Source: Aliiglaciecola sp. CAU 1673
Lineage (GTDB): Bacteria > Pseudomonadota > Gammaproteobacteria > Enterobacterales > Alteromonadaceae
Assembly (NCBI RefSeq): GCF_029223185.1
Contig: NZ_JARHUG010000005.1
Span: 124,001-188,000 of the forward strand
Length of the DNA: 64,000 bases
Reading direction: 5' to 3'
Below the pieces are notes generated by a model. It ran no database searches. It had not been told where the DNA came from and saw only the letters and a program-made list of their open reading frames with translations. The position numbers and the translations under genes are program-made. Shown piece by piece: positions 39,108-48,774 of this stretch. Each line of letters begins with the position of its first letter. The first letter of the stretch is position 1.

Positions 39108-40335
39108 ATTGCATCGGGTAACGCAATACAAATCTCGCACCACCAAGTGGTGAGGTTTCCACCCAACAGCTTCCGCCGTGCCACTGCTGGATGCGCCGAA
39201 CGATGGCTAATCCCAACCCGGCACCACCGCGCTTTCTGTCGCGACTGTGATCAGGTCGGAAAAAGGGCTCAAAGATCTTTTGTCTGTCCGCTTCGGCGAC
39301 GCCAGGCCCGTCATCATCAATCATGATGTCCAGATTGCTGCTCTCAATACGGGTCGAGACCTCAACCCTGGTCTTGGCATAGCGCAGCGCATTTTGCACA
39401 ATATTCTGTAAGGCTCGCTGCACAAAATGTCCGTCAGCCAACAGCTCCATCTCTGGCACCTGATGCTCAATATGGATCCCTTCCGGGCAATTGGCCCGCA
39501 TTTTTTCAGACAAGTCCGCAATCAACTCAGCCAGTGGAAGTTGAGAATAATCCATCTCAGGCGCGATAGTTTCCATACTGGTGTAATCCAGCATTTCCTG
39601 CACCAAGCGCTCAAGCTCTCCCACATCACGACCCATTCCCTGCCAAGGTTCAGAGCCGGGTTGAGGTTGTACAGCCAGAGCAAATTTAAGTCGGGATAAA
39701 GGCGTGCGTAACTCGTGGGCGACTGCACCGGTTAGCTCTCGTTGACTATGAATCAGCTGCTTTATCTGTGTGCTCAATTGGTTAAATGACTGTGCAATCC
39801 CATAAAGGGTTGAGGTAGGGCCTATTTGCAACTGCGGCAAGGTACCGTCATCTCGAAGGGAATTGGCAGCATTTCTGAGTTTTGAAAGGTCTCGCCACAT
39901 CGGCCAAATCCAAAGGGACAGCAATACAGCAAGTGATGCGAAGAACAGGCTGCTGTATAGCCACAGATTGATGCCTGGGCTGTAATCCCGAACAGAGACC
40001 TGCAACAGCCTGCCATCCTGCCCACGCAGAAAGAGTTGCTGTCCCTCACTTTGATCAAACAAGGCGACAGGTTCACCTGCCTCAAGCTCTCGTTGTAAAG
40101 ATGCCGGCCAGGCAATACTGCCCTTCTTCAACCACTGGGCTTTAAGCCCGGATTGCCTCAACCTTTCTGTTAATGCTTGTTGGTCATTCAGATGCGGGCG
40201 GATTAAATGTGCACTGGCCAGCATCCAGGGATCCGAGCGGGCCTCCGGCTCCAGTAACAGCTCATCCAAGATTGCAGCCAGCCCTACCAAAGACAGGACG
40301 ATAAACAGATAGAAGCTGATAAATAATCGCGCCAA
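39106..40335 (-). CDS. Sensor histidine kinase, RstB-like
   Basis: Inner-membrane kinase that phosphorylates the response regulator encoded just upstream. The 409 residues comprise a first helix (about 5-25), a periplasmic part of about 100 residues, a second helix (about 125-147), HAMP, HisKA (VAHELRTPLSRLKFAL with the phospho-His about residue 210), and HATPase_c with the N box QNIVQNALRYA, G1 DDDGPGV and G2 GGAGLGLAI. It resembles RstB in the H-box region. Last gene of the MipA-DUF3019-regulator-kinase operon; 21 bp behind the regulator. The stimulus is unknown, but the partners in the operon suggest an envelope signal. Confidence 0.93.
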   Translation of the reverse strand: MARLFISFYLFIVLSLVGLAAILDELLLEPEARSDPWMLASAHLIRPHLNDQQALTERLRQSGLKAQWLKKGSIAWPASLQRELEAGEPVALFDQSEGQQLFLRGQDGRLLQVSVRDYSPGINLWLYSSLFFASLAVLLSLWIWPMWRDLSKLRNAANSLRDDGTLPQLQIGPTSTLYGIAQSFNQLSTQIKQLIHSQRELTGAVAHELRTPLSRLKFALAVQPQPGSEPWQGMGRDVGELERLVQEMLDYTSMETIAPEMDYSQLPLAELIADLSEKMRANCPEGIHIEHQVPEMELLADGHFVQRALQNIVQNALRYAKTRVEVSTRIESSNLDIMIDDDGPGVAEADRQKIFEPFFRPDHSRDRKRGGAGLGLAIVRRIQQWHGGSCWVETSPLGGARFVLRYPMQ

Positions 40336-40356
40336 GTTAGGGCCGCTCCTTACGCA

Positions 40357-41049
40357 CTATTCCCAGGCATCAGCTACAAAGAAAAATCCCTTACCCCAGA
40401 TAGTTTTTATGCGCTGTGGGTTTTGCTGATTGTCCTGTAATTTCTTGCGTAGCCTGGAAATCCGTACATCGGCAGACCTGTCCAGCCCATCATATTCGCG
40501 ACCAATCAGTTCCTTGTAGATACGTTCTCTGTCGACTAACTGCGAAGCGTTCTCTGCCAGCATCCATAGCAGGTCGAATTCATGGCTGGTCAGAGGGATC
40601 TGTTCCTGCCCCAGCATCACTTGTCGTGAGTTGCTGTCAATGCTCAACCGGCCGAAATGCAATCTGTGTTGTGTCTTGGTGTTTGTCGGTTTGGCACGGC
40701 GCAACAAAGCATGAATGCGGGCCAGCAATACTCTGGGTTCTACCGGCTTAATCACATAATCATCGGCGCCAAGTTCTAATCCTAGTACCTGATCAAAATT
40801 GGTGTCCCTGGCGGTCAAGAAAAGGATTGGGCCCTGATAACTTTGACGGAGCGCCCGGCATAAGGTGAATCCATCACTGCCAGGTAGCATTACATCAAGC
40901 AGGATAACATCCGGCTGATGCAGTTTTACTTGTTCCAGCAGCCCGGAACCATCGACAAACGTTTTCACTTCCAGTTGCTGTGTACGCAAAAAGTCTGCTG
41001 TCAACTGACTGAGACGCTCATCATCTTCAACCAGAAAAACCTTTGTCAT
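40357..41049 (-). CDS. OmpR-family response regulator, RstA-like
   Basis: A 230-residue regulator with a receiver domain (VEDDERL, phospho-acceptor Asp in ILLDVMLPG, Thr in FLTARD, Lys in YVIKPVEP) and an OmpR-type winged helix (LTSHEFDLLWMLAENAS, DVRISRLRKKL, IKTIWGKGFFF). The start codon overlaps the stop of the DUF3019 gene (TGATG), so they are translationally coupled. It probably autoregulates the mipA operon; no operator was identified. Confidence 0.95.
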   Translation of the reverse strand: MTKVFLVEDDERLSQLTADFLRTQQLEVKTFVDGSGLLEQVKLHQPDVILLDVMLPGSDGFTLCRALRQSYQGPILFLTARDTNFDQVLGLELGADDYVIKPVEPRVLLARIHALLRRAKPTNTKTQHRLHFGRLSIDSNSRQVMLGQEQIPLTSHEFDLLWMLAENASQLVDRERIYKELIGREYDGLDRSADVRISRLRKKLQDNQQNPQRIKTIWGKGFFFVADAWE

Positions 41050-41429
41050 CAGAATAGGCTCCAGGGGGCTCGAACCCGGCGACGCACCGGAATGAGGGCT
41101 TTGATGTCAAGGTGGCTGCTCAGTATCGGCAAATCCAGGGGATCCCGAAGGCTGATCTCAGCCGGCTCATTATATTCAACCACAACGCTGATTTGGGAGG
41201 GTATGGGAGACCAACAGGCCAATTCGGTACTCTGCAAAAACAGGCAAGCCTGAGCCGGGAAAACACCAAAAAGCTCGATGTTCAGAGGCAACTCACAGAC
41301 TTCACCTAAACGTTCAACCACGCAGACTGTGGGCTTTAGCGCCCATGCCCTCTCCTGAGCAACGGCAATAGGACTCCCGCCAGCGGATATCCACAGGATC
41401 AGCAAGGCAAAAAGATCCTTTCGCTTCAA
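41049..41429 (-). CDS. DUF3019 family exported protein
   Basis: A 126-residue protein of the DUF3019 family, of unknown function and commonly encoded beside MipA and RstAB-like genes in Alteromonadales. I choose the TTG at 41429 because AGGGAG lies 6 bases upstream and the resulting protein starts with a signal peptide (KRKDLFALLILWISAGG) and does not overlap the mipA gene. The mature part contains four Cys (KPTVCVVERLGEVCELP, PAQACLF, ELACWSP), likely two disulfides, and folds as beta strands. It may be an accessory to the kinase or to MipA. Confidence 0.8.
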   Translation of the reverse strand: MKRKDLFALLILWISAGGSPIAVAQERAWALKPTVCVVERLGEVCELPLNIELFGVFPAQACLFLQSTELACWSPIPSQISVVVEYNEPAEISLRDPLDLPILSSHLDIKALIPVRRRVRAPWSLF

Positions 41430-41439
41430 ACACAACTCC

Positions 41440-42291
41440 CTAGAAGGTATAGGCGGCACCAACAAAAGCAGTATGCACCCAATCAGACTCAACCATTGGA
41501 CTATTTGTCATGCCACTATGCAACTTGGTAACAGCGGCTTTAAACAGGAATAACCAGTCTTCTGACAAAGGTTTGCTGCCAGCGATTGAAAAACCAGGCT
41601 GCCAACCTGAACTGGCCTCGTAGCGGAGTGAGGGAGCGACTGCATCCCTGTCGTCCAAACCGTAATAATAATCGACCAAGGACTCACTCTTCCATACCAA
41701 CGATGGCGCCAAACGCAGCGTCCATTCCTCCAACATCATGGTGTATCTATATCCAAGCTCCGCTTGATGCCCTTCATGTACACCACTGATATCGGTCTTT
41801 AGCGCCAAAGTCCATTCGCTGTTTTGCGCGTAAACATGAAATCGCAGGCCTGCATCTACTGCCCATCGCCGTTTGGCGATTTCATCAATGGAAACAGTTC
41901 TTTCCCCTTCCTCCTGAGGCCCTATCATGCTGACACCGGCGAGGCTATCACCAAACAGGAAGTTGCTCGGGTGTCCAAATTCGAAGAATGTTGCTTCTTT
42001 ATTGAGGCTGACAAAGGTTTCCAGCGCCAAAGACGAAGAGGGGAGCCATTGATAGCCCACTTCATCATTGTCCAGGTAGAAGGCATCACCGTACCAGGCG
42101 AAATCCGGCAGGATCACCAAAGGGATAAGATCACCATCCACCAGCGGATTTGTGCGCACACCGGCACCGAGAGCCACGGCGATATGCCATTGGCGCGGCT
42201 CCAGGCAAGTGCCGTCGCGCTCACAGGCCAATGACAGTTGGCCATACAGCGCTAGCAGCGATAACAGCAAGGCTCGCGAAATCTTACTCAT
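41440..42291 (-). CDS. MipA/OmpV family outer-membrane protein
   Basis: A 283-residue barrel protein with a signal peptide (LLLSLLALYGQLSLA), N-terminal Cys pair (CERDGTC), the conserved GAGVRTNPLVDGD segment early in the mature chain and a terminal AAYTF, the aromatic C-terminus of outer-membrane barrels. MipA of E. coli scaffolds peptidoglycan enzymes; OmpV members respond to salt or antibiotics. It is the first gene of an operon with DUF3019, a response regulator and a kinase, which suggests that the two-component system controls this barrel. Confidence 0.9.
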   Translation of the reverse strand: MSKISRALLLSLLALYGQLSLACERDGTCLEPRQWHIAVALGAGVRTNPLVDGDLIPLVILPDFAWYGDAFYLDNDEVGYQWLPSSSLALETFVSLNKEATFFEFGHPSNFLFGDSLAGVSMIGPQEEGERTVSIDEIAKRRWAVDAGLRFHVYAQNSEWTLALKTDISGVHEGHQAELGYRYTMMLEEWTLRLAPSLVWKSESLVDYYYGLDDRDAVAPSLRYEASSGWQPGFSIAGSKPLSEDWLFLFKAAVTKLHSGMTNSPMVESDWVHTAFVGAAYTF

Positions 42292-42488
42292 AACCCTATG
42301 GCATATAACGAAGTTACGTATAGCGTATCAGAGCCGCTCAACACACTCATCCAAGGATTACAATTCTTCACAAATGGGCGCAGATTGTGGCGGCTTTGAC
42401 CATTTTTGTATCTTAATAAAATTCAGGATAAATTCAGCTCTGACGGATAGACTTAAGTTGTAAATCAATTGCTTGGTGGAGAGAGCAG

Positions 42489-42998
42489 ATGAAACGAGTG
42501 CTTGCCTTCTTATTAACGGGACTGTTTGTGGCTGTCTCATGGGCAGTGCAAACGGTGTCCCGAGTGGAAATCAACTGGATTGAACCGGAAAAGTTTACTG
42601 ACGTGCGTCCTTCCAATGAGTCACGTCAGCGCTTTCGCGAGCGTACTTTTGAAGACATTAAAAAGTATATGGAAAAACTGATGGGATCCCTGCCTGAAGG
42701 TCAAAAGTTACTGATGAATGTCACCGACCTGGATTTGGCAGGTCAGGTATGGCCTGGCAGCTTTGTGGGTTTAAACAGTGCTTCTGATGTGCGCCTGATC
42801 AAGCGCATTGATATTCCGAGGATGCGCTTTGATTACAAGTTATTGGATAACAGTGGCAACATCATCAAAGAAGAAACCGTGGATTTAAAAGATATGTCAT
42901 TTCAGGACAAGCACAATCCACTGTTTGACTCTGAAAGCCTGCGATATGAAAAGAACATGCTAAGGGAATGGTTCCAGGAAACCTTTGAGCAAAAGTAA
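42489..42998 (+). CDS. DUF3016 family protein
   Basis: A 169-residue exported protein of the DUF3016 family, function unknown. The signal peptide (RVLAFLLTGLFVAVSWA) is followed by a mature chain with VEINWIEPEKFTDVRPSNESR, LLMNVTDLDLAGQVWPG and RIDIPRMRFDYKLLD, and a charged C-terminus EWFQETFEQK. GGAGAGAGCAG precedes the ATG. The gene stands alone between the mipA operon and a bidirectional terminator. Confidence 0.88.
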   Translation: MKRVLAFLLTGLFVAVSWAVQTVSRVEINWIEPEKFTDVRPSNESRQRFRERTFEDIKKYMEKLMGSLPEGQKLLMNVTDLDLAGQVWPGSFVGLNSASDVRLIKRIDIPRMRFDYKLLDNSGNIIKEETVDLKDMSFQDKHNPLFDSESLRYEKNMLREWFQETFEQK

Positions 42999-43008
42999 CT
43001 CCATAACG

Positions 43009-43037
43009 AAAAAACCGCAGTTTAACTGCGGTTTTTT
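43009..43037. terminator. Terminator behind the DUF3016 gene
   Basis: AAAAAACCGCAG-tttaa-CTGCGGTTTTTT, symmetric, so it can serve both this gene and the convergent 113-codon gene, whose stop codon it touches. Confidence 0.9.
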
Positions 43038-43377
43038 ATAGCATGCGTTCAATACTTCTGTATAAGGCCGTTGCCTTTTCAGCCGTCAATCCCCCACTTT
43101 GGGCTGATTGACCCAAACTGGTAGAGACCCTTACGGATTCATTCTCCTGAGTTTCTTCTTCCTCTGCCCGCGTCGGATTTTCCGAAGGCACTTGCAGACG
43201 GTTTTCAACGCGGCCCTGCTCGGCGCGTTGCAATACCACCGCTTCGGGCGATAATTGGACCGGCTCCTGATTCGCCGCCCCGATACCAAACGCATTACTG
43301 GTGGACTCGGTGGAACCACCTGCTATTTGGCGACTGATCCCATTGTTCAGCGCCTGGGTGGTGGATATCACTGCCAT
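43036..43377 (-). CDS. Unrecognised small protein, 113 residues
   Basis: An acidic, low-complexity protein without signal peptide or transmembrane segment: AVISTTQALNNGISR, then a long polar middle (PVQLSPEAVVLQRAEQG, EEEETQENESVRV) and a C-terminal helix AEKATALYRSIERML. The segment QLSPEA(V/L)VLQ recurs in many flagellum- or motility-associated hypothetical proteins of this order, and a YjfB-type gene with a sigma-28 promoter lies 500 bp away, so a motility link is possible. The start codon is ATG at 43377; no obvious ribosome site is seen. Function unknown. Confidence 0.6.
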   Translation of the reverse strand: MAVISTTQALNNGISRQIAGGSTESTSNAFGIGAANQEPVQLSPEAVVLQRAEQGRVENRLQVPSENPTRAEEEETQENESVRVSTSLGQSAQSGGLTAEKATALYRSIERML

Positions 43378-43455
43378 ACGCTTACCTCGTTACATAACAA
43401 GATAATTATGGTGCAAGGTCTCTAAAACACAAACCGGCGGTGACAGGCCAAGCCC

Positions 43456-43773
43456 TTATTCTCTCAAGCTTTCCTTAAATCGAGACAGGGTGGAAAAGAG
43501 CTGCTCCATTTTCTGAACCACAACGGCCAGCTTGGTTTCAAAAGGGCCCTGCTCATTCAAAGATTCTAACTCAGCAATGTCCTTGGCCAATTCTTCCACG
43601 TAAGGCTGGAACCGTTTACTGGTCACACTGAACCCGGCGTCCTGCGGAAAAATTTGCACAAATTTGCCCTGCCCAGCCTGATGCAAGCGCCCCAAGGTCT
43701 GATCGGCATCCAATGCTTTACGATAGATAACCTGGGTGTTTTCTTTGAGCTTCTCGAGAATACTGTTCTGCAT
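43456..43773 (-). CDS. Unrecognised helical protein, 105 residues
   Basis: A mostly helical soluble protein with a basic/acidic mixture: NSILEKLKENTQVIYRKALDADQ, QIFPQDAGFSVTSKRFQPYVEELAKDIAELESLNE, FETKLAVVVQKMEQLFSTLSRFKE, all with heptad-like hydrophobic spacing, so a coiled-coil or helical-bundle partner-binding protein is likely. No family is recognised. It is divergent from the YjfB gene and tandem with the 113-residue gene. A relation to motility or to primosome PriC-like proteins was considered but is unsupported. Confidence 0.65.
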   Translation of the reverse strand: MQNSILEKLKENTQVIYRKALDADQTLGRLHQAGQGKFVQIFPQDAGFSVTSKRFQPYVEELAKDIAELESLNEQGPFETKLAVVVQKMEQLFSTLSRFKESLRE

Positions 43774-43791
43774 AAAAAATAAAAAAATCTC

Positions 43792-43818
43792 TAAAGTATT
43801 TTCAATTTGGGTCGATAC
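43792..43818 (+). promoter_or_regulatory. Sigma-28 (FliA) promoter of the yjfB-type gene
   Basis: TAAAGTAT (43792-43799), an 11-base spacer and GTCGATAC (43811-43818) match the FliA consensus TAAAGTTT-N11-GCCGATAA at 13 of 16 positions. It lies about 58 bp before the start codon of a small YjfB-type protein, where a flagellar-class promoter makes sense. Confidence 0.85.
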
Positions 43819-43875
43819 CCTGATGAGGAGGGGTATTTTGCCCTTTTAACCTACTTGTCACAACGAGGTAATGCT

Positions 43876-44055
43876 ATGGAACTCAACAGCGCCAGTAGCA
43901 CCAGTTTTGCCACAGAAGTGTTGGCAGCCAAACTCGCAAACAACCAACAAGAAATGGTTGCTCAGCAAGCCATGCAATTGTTGGAATCGGCGGCTGGAGC
44001 AGCACCCGCGCCGGCAAGTTTAAATCTGGGTGCCAATATTGATACCTACGCTTGA
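43876..44055 (+). CDS. YjfB family putative motility protein
   Basis: A 59-residue protein of the YjfB/putative motility family (PF14070 type): a polar start (MELNSASSTSFATEVLAAKLAN), a helical middle (NNQQEMVAQQAMQLLESAA) and an Ala/Pro tail ending DTYA. The ATG at 43876 follows GAGG by 8 bases and is preferred over an upstream start at 43807, which falls inside the sigma-28 promoter. The FliA promoter upstream supports a late flagellar class role, although no flagellar genes are in the window. The molecular function is not known. Confidence 0.8.
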   Translation: MELNSASSTSFATEVLAAKLANNQQEMVAQQAMQLLESAAGAAPAPASLNLGANIDTYA

Positions 44056-44098
44056 TGGATGTCGGCCTTCGATAGACCCGAAGCCAGAGACACTCCGA

Positions 44099-45133
44099 TC
44101 AAGGAAGATGCAAGTCAATCGGTGTTTTGCCGGGTTGGTTGCCAATCTCTCTGACGAGCTTAGGCACCAGATAACCCGGCAAGTGTCTTATCACCTCGGC
44201 CATGATTTCTCTGGCTTCCGATTCCAATACTTCAAAATGTGCCGCTCCCCGAACCTTATCTAAAAGATGCAGGTAATAGGGCAGAACACCGGCATTGAAC
44301 AGCGCTTCTGACAACGCTACCTGATCTTCAGCAGTATCGTTGATACCCCTTAGCAACACAGCCTGATTAAGCAAAGTCACTCCCGCTTGCCTAAGCTTGT
44401 GCATGGCCGCCTTCACTTGCTCGTCTATCTCCTTGGCGTGATTGATATGTACGACCATCACCGGTTTCAAGCGACTAGTGGTAAACCAATCCAGCAATTC
44501 GTCGGTAATCCGGGTTGGGATAACTACCGGCAAGCGGGTATGAATCCGGACACGACGTACATGAGGAATGGCTTCTATCGAGCGGGTTAACCAGGCCAAG
44601 AATTCATCCTTGGCCATCAGAGGATCTCCACCAGAATAAATCACTTCATCGATTCTCTCGTCAGCGGCAATATAGTCCAATGCCTGCTGCCAACCGGCCC
44701 TGGAGGGGGTATTGTCGCCATAAGGAAAATGACGGCGGAAGCAATAACGGCAATTGACTGCGCACCCCCCACGCACAATCATTAAAACGCGGCTCTGGTA
44801 CTTGTGCAGTACCCCTGGTACGGCGCTTTCCTGCTCTTCCAGAGGGTCCGTGCTAAAGCCCGGTGCGGCTAGAAATTCCTCTGTGGCAGTAAACACCTGG
44901 CGGAACAGAGGGTCATTTCTGTCCCCCTTGACCATGCGTGCGGCAAAGGGGCGAGGTACCCTCATAGGAAACAGACGCCGGGCCTGAATGTCGGCAGCAA
45001 ATTCAACGGGGTCAAAGCCCAGATACTGTAAAAAAACCGCAGGATCGGTGAAGACTTCGGCCAATTCTTTTTGCCATGAAGTCTCTACAGGATCGATTAT
45101 TTTAGGTATCATCTGCGCCAATACTGTGCTCAT
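44099..45133 (-). CDS. epmB: EF-P (R)-beta-lysine pathway aminomutase EpmB
   Basis: A radical-SAM, PLP-dependent lysine 2,3-aminomutase family enzyme that makes (R)-beta-lysine for EF-P. The 344-residue protein shows the radical SAM cluster motif in [13 protein letters not shown], the YSGGDPLM segment, and the PLP Lys near the C-terminal part. It is divergent from efp; the start codons are only 18 bp apart. Confidence 0.95.
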   Translation of the reverse strand: MSTVLAQMIPKIIDPVETSWQKELAEVFTDPAVFLQYLGFDPVEFAADIQARRLFPMRVPRPFAARMVKGDRNDPLFRQVFTATEEFLAAPGFSTDPLEEQESAVPGVLHKYQSRVLMIVRGGCAVNCRYCFRRHFPYGDNTPSRAGWQQALDYIAADERIDEVIYSGGDPLMAKDEFLAWLTRSIEAIPHVRRVRIHTRLPVVIPTRITDELLDWFTTSRLKPVMVVHINHAKEIDEQVKAAMHKLRQAGVTLLNQAVLLRGINDTAEDQVALSEALFNAGVLPYYLHLLDKVRGAAHFEVLESEAREIMAEVIRHLPGYLVPKLVREIGNQPGKTPIDLHLP

Positions 45134-45151
45134 AGTTCGAACGAGGAAAAG

Positions 45152-45721
45152 ATGGCATTTTACAGCACAAACGAATTTAAAGCTGGACTAAAAATCATGC
45201 TGGACGGCGAGCCCTGCAACGTATTGGAAAACGAATACGTCAAGCCAGGTAAGGGACAGGCCTTTAACCGCGTTAAGATCCGCAAGCTGATTTCCGGCAA
45301 AGTGCTGGAGAAAACCTTCAAATCAGGTGACACCGTTGAAGGCGCCGATGTAATGGATCTGGAAATGGCTTACCTCTATAACGATGGTGAGTTTTGGCAT
45401 TTCATGAACAATACCAGCTTCGAACAGCTTGCTGCTGATAAAGCTGCGGTGGGTGACAACGCCAAATGGCTGGCCGAGAATGATGTGGTTATTCTCACAC
45501 TGTGGAACGGTGCCCCGATCACCGTGACCCCACCTAACTTTGTTGAGCTGGAAATCGTAGAAACTGATCCAGGCGTTAAAGGTGACACCGCGGGTACTGG
45601 TGGTAAGCCAGCAACCCTGAGCACTGGTGCAGTAGTACGTGTACCCTTGTTCGTTCAGCAAGGTGAAGTGATTAAAGTCGATACCCGTAGCGGCGAATAC
45701 GTTTCCCGCGTGCAGAAGTAA
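45152..45721 (+). CDS. efp: Elongation factor P
   Basis: Relieves ribosome stalling at polyproline stretches. The 189-residue protein has three OB-like domains, starts [18 protein letters not shown], and has the modification loop [10 protein letters not shown] with the Lys expected to be beta-lysylated by EpmA after EpmB. GAGGAAAAG precedes the ATG. With epmB and epmA around it the modification pathway is complete in one place. A strong terminator follows. Confidence 0.98.
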   Translation: MAFYSTNEFKAGLKIMLDGEPCNVLENEYVKPGKGQAFNRVKIRKLISGKVLEKTFKSGDTVEGADVMDLEMAYLYNDGEFWHFMNNTSFEQLAADKAAVGDNAKWLAENDVVILTLWNGAPITVTPPNFVELEIVETDPGVKGDTAGTGGKPATLSTGAVVRVPLFVQQGEVIKVDTRSGEYVSRVQK

Positions 45722-45736
45722 GGGCGTTTTAATCCT

Positions 45737-45763
45737 AAAAGCCCACCTCGGTGGGCTTTTTTT
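45737..45763 (+). terminator. Terminator of efp
   Basis: AAAAGCCCAC-ctcg-GTGGGCTTTTTTT, 16 bp after the efp stop and 14 bp before epmA. Confidence 0.9.
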
Positions 45764-45776
45764 ATCCCGGTAATTT

Positions 45777-46751
45777 ATGAACTCTCTCAATTGGCAACCA
45801 ACAGCATCCATCGATAATCTGCGCCGAAGGGCACAGCTTCTGGCCGACATTCGTCGTTTTTTTGCTGAACGCAATGTGATGGAAGTGGAAACGCCGGCAC
45901 TCTCCCAAGCCACGGTAACCGATGAGCATCTGCATTGCTTTAGCACCGAATTTATCGGACCAGGCGCGGCCAATGGCAAGATCCTTTATCTGCAAACCTC
46001 TCCGGAATACGCCATGAAGCGACTGCTTGCCGCCGGCAGCGGTGCTATCTATCAGTTGGCCAAAGCCTATCGAAACGAAGAAGCAGGACGTTTTCATAAT
46101 CCAGAATTCACTATGCTGGAATGGTACCGTCCTGGCTTTGACCACTTTGCCCTGATGCAGGAACTGGATGAACTGGTGCAACAGTTACTGCACTGCGGGC
46201 CTGCCACCCAAATCACTTATCAGCAGGCCTTTATTCAGCATCTGGGGTTAGATCCGCTCATCGCCGATCTCAGTATGCTAAGAAACGCCGCAATCCAGCT
46301 TGGCCATGGCGAACTGGCAGCCAATGAAAATGACTGCGACACCCTGCTACAGCTACTTTTCTGTGATGGGGTGGAGCCACATATCGGTGCAGAGGCCCCC
46401 TGCTTCGTCTATGACTTTCCGGCCAGTCAGGCTTCCCTGGCGAAGCTGAATCCTGAAGATCCCCGGGTAGCACAGCGTTTTGAGCTGTACTTTAAACAGC
46501 TGGAACTGGCCAACGGTTTTCATGAGTTGGATGATCCCACTGAACAAAAGGCCAGGTTCGAGAGAGATAACCAAAAGCGAATTGCCGCAGGTCGCCCTCC
46601 CAGACCTATTGATCCCTATTTGCTGGCAGCGCTTGAAGCTGGCCTTCCACCTTGTGCTGGCGTGGCGGTGGGCGTTGATCGACTGATGATGCTGGCCATG
46701 GACGCCGAGCAGATTAAAGATGTATTAAGTTTTTCGGTGGATAACGCCTAA
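45777..46751 (+). CDS. epmA: EF-P-(R)-beta-lysine ligase EpmA
   Basis: A class II lysyl-tRNA-synthetase-like enzyme lacking the anticodon domain that ligates beta-lysine to EF-P. The 324 residues show [68 protein letters not shown] as three successive landmarks (motif 2) and [16 protein letters not shown] (motif 3). Length is normal for EpmA. The stop is 2 bp from the rep gene start. Confidence 0.97.
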   Translation: MNSLNWQPTASIDNLRRRAQLLADIRRFFAERNVMEVETPALSQATVTDEHLHCFSTEFIGPGAANGKILYLQTSPEYAMKRLLAAGSGAIYQLAKAYRNEEAGRFHNPEFTMLEWYRPGFDHFALMQELDELVQQLLHCGPATQITYQQAFIQHLGLDPLIADLSMLRNAAIQLGHGELAANENDCDTLLQLLFCDGVEPHIGAEAPCFVYDFPASQASLAKLNPEDPRVAQRFELYFKQLELANGFHELDDPTEQKARFERDNQKRIAAGRPPRPIDPYLLAALEAGLPPCAGVAVGVDRLMMLAMDAEQIKDVLSFSVDNA

Positions 46752-46753
46752 AC

Positions 46754-48766
46754 ATGAAACTGAATCAGGCACAGAATGAAGCCGTAACCTATATCTCTGG
46801 TCCCTGCCTGGTGCTTGCCGGTGCCGGAAGTGGCAAAACCCGCGTCATCACCAATAAAATTGCTTATTTGGTGCGCGAATGCGATATGCCGGCACGCTAT
46901 ATTGCTGCCGTGACCTTTACCAATAAAGCCGCCCGAGAGATGAAAGAACGAGTGGCGCAGACCCTTGGGAAGCAAGAGGCGCGCGGCCTCAAGGTATCCA
47001 CTTTCCACACGCTGGGGCTGAATATCATCAAGTCGGAGGTCAAAACCCTGGGCTTCAAACCCGGCTTTTCCCTGTTCGATGACAAGGACAGCATGGCGTT
47101 GCTCAAAGATTTGACTGCACACAGTTTGGATGGCGACAAGGACCAGTTGGCCTTACTGCAAAGCTGCATCTCCAACTGGAAGAATGATCTGATCCTGCCG
47201 GAACAACTGGCCCGTCAGGCGGGATCCGCCGGCGAAAAAGAATTTGCCGAATACTACAAACGATACCAGGAACATCTTCGCGCCTATAACGCCCTGGATT
47301 TTGACGATCTTATTCTGCTACCCACCCTGCTGTTGCGCCACAAAGAAGAAGTCAGGCAGAAGTGGCAAAACAAAATCCGTTACCTACTGGTCGATGAATA
47401 CCAGGATACCAACACCAGTCAGTATGAGCTGGTCAAGCTCTTGGTCGGCGAACGTGCACGTTTTACCGTGGTTGGAGATGACGATCAGTCCATCTACTCC
47501 TGGCGTGGCGCCAGACCGCAAAACCTGGTGCTACTCAAAGAAGACTTCCCGGGGCTTCGGGTAGTCAAACTGGAGCAAAATTACCGCTCGTCAGGTCGTA
47601 TACTGCATAGCGCCAACATCCTCATCCAAAATAACCCTCACGTATTTGAGAAAAAGCTTTTCTCTGAGTTGGGCTACGGCGAGCCGTTAAAGATCCTGAT
47701 GGCCAAAAATGAAGAGCATGAGGCAGAGCGGGTGGTGGCCGAGCTAATGGCCCATAAGTTTATGAACGGCACCCAGCACCGCGATTACGCCATTTTGTAT
47801 CGCGGTAACCATCAATCCAGATTGTTTGAAAAAGTGCTGACCAGCAACCGTATTCCCTACAAAATCAGCGGGGGCATGTCCTTCTTCGGACGCACCGAAG
47901 TCAAGGACATCATGGCTTACCTGCGTTTGCTGGTGAATCAGGATGATGACAACGCGCTACTGCGTGTGATCAATACCCCAAGTCGGGGCATTGGCCGTGC
48001 CACCCTGGAAAAACTGGGCAACTTTGCCAATGAATTGCATGAGTCCCTGTTTGCCGCAGCCTGCCATGCCCAATTACACAACGTATTGTCGGGGAAAGCC
48101 TTGGAAGCAGTGCAGGGTTTCTCACGCTGGTTGGTTGAGCTGTCTGACAATGCCGTGCGCGGCGACACAGTGCAAAGTATCCGCGAAATGATTAAGTCTA
48201 TGGGTTACGAAGAGTGGCTGTATGAGACCAGTGCCAGCCCCAAAGCAGCAGAGATGGCCATGGGCAATATCAGCACCCTGTTTCGCTGGATCCAGGATAT
48301 GCTCGAGGGCAATGAACTGGATCCCCCCATGACCTTGCAGGAAGTGGTCAACCGCTTGATCTTAAGAGATATGATGGAGCGTGGTGAAGACGGCGACGAT
48401 AGCGACCAGGTACAGCTAATGACGCTGCATGCGTCCAAAGGCCTGGAATTTCCCTATGTGTTTATGGTGGGCATGGAAGAGGGCTTATTGCCTCATCAGA
48501 GCAGCATAGACGAAGACAACATCGAAGAAGAGCGCCGTCTGGCTTATGTTGGTATTACCCGGGCCCAGCGTGAGTTGATTTTCACACTCGCCAAAGAACG
48601 CAGGCAGTATGGTGAGGTAATGAATCCTGAACCCAGCCGTTTCCTGCATGAATTACCCCAGGACGATCTTGTGTGGGAGCATAAAAAAGTGAAGGACAGC
48701 GCCGAAGTCAGACAGAAAAAAGGCGAAGTGGGGATAGCTAATCTGCGCAGTTTGCTTAAGAAGTAA
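46754..48766 (+). CDS. rep: ATP-dependent DNA helicase Rep
   Basis: A superfamily 1A, 3'-to-5' helicase that clears protein roadblocks and restarts replication forks. The 670-residue protein starts [11 protein letters not shown] and shows Walker [11 protein letters not shown], motif II DEYQDTN, motif [25 protein letters not shown], and [16 protein letters not shown] (motif V). It lies directly behind epmA (2 bp), so it can be read through from that gene, and is convergent with the GAF/GGDEF gene. Confidence 0.96.
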   Translation: MKLNQAQNEAVTYISGPCLVLAGAGSGKTRVITNKIAYLVRECDMPARYIAAVTFTNKAAREMKERVAQTLGKQEARGLKVSTFHTLGLNIIKSEVKTLGFKPGFSLFDDKDSMALLKDLTAHSLDGDKDQLALLQSCISNWKNDLILPEQLARQAGSAGEKEFAEYYKRYQEHLRAYNALDFDDLILLPTLLLRHKEEVRQKWQNKIRYLLVDEYQDTNTSQYELVKLLVGERARFTVVGDDDQSIYSWRGARPQNLVLLKEDFPGLRVVKLEQNYRSSGRILHSANILIQNNPHVFEKKLFSELGYGEPLKILMAKNEEHEAERVVAELMAHKFMNGTQHRDYAILYRGNHQSRLFEKVLTSNRIPYKISGGMSFFGRTEVKDIMAYLRLLVNQDDDNALLRVINTPSRGIGRATLEKLGNFANELHESLFAAACHAQLHNVLSGKALEAVQGFSRWLVELSDNAVRGDTVQSIREMIKSMGYEEWLYETSASPKAAEMAMGNISTLFRWIQDMLEGNELDPPMTLQEVVNRLILRDMMERGEDGDDSDQVQLMTLHASKGLEFPYVFMVGMEEGLLPHQSSIDEDNIEEERRLAYVGITRAQRELIFTLAKERRQYGEVMNPEPSRFLHELPQDDLVWEHKKVKDSAEVRQKKGEVGIANLRSLLKK

Positions 48767-48774
48767 GCTTAGTC

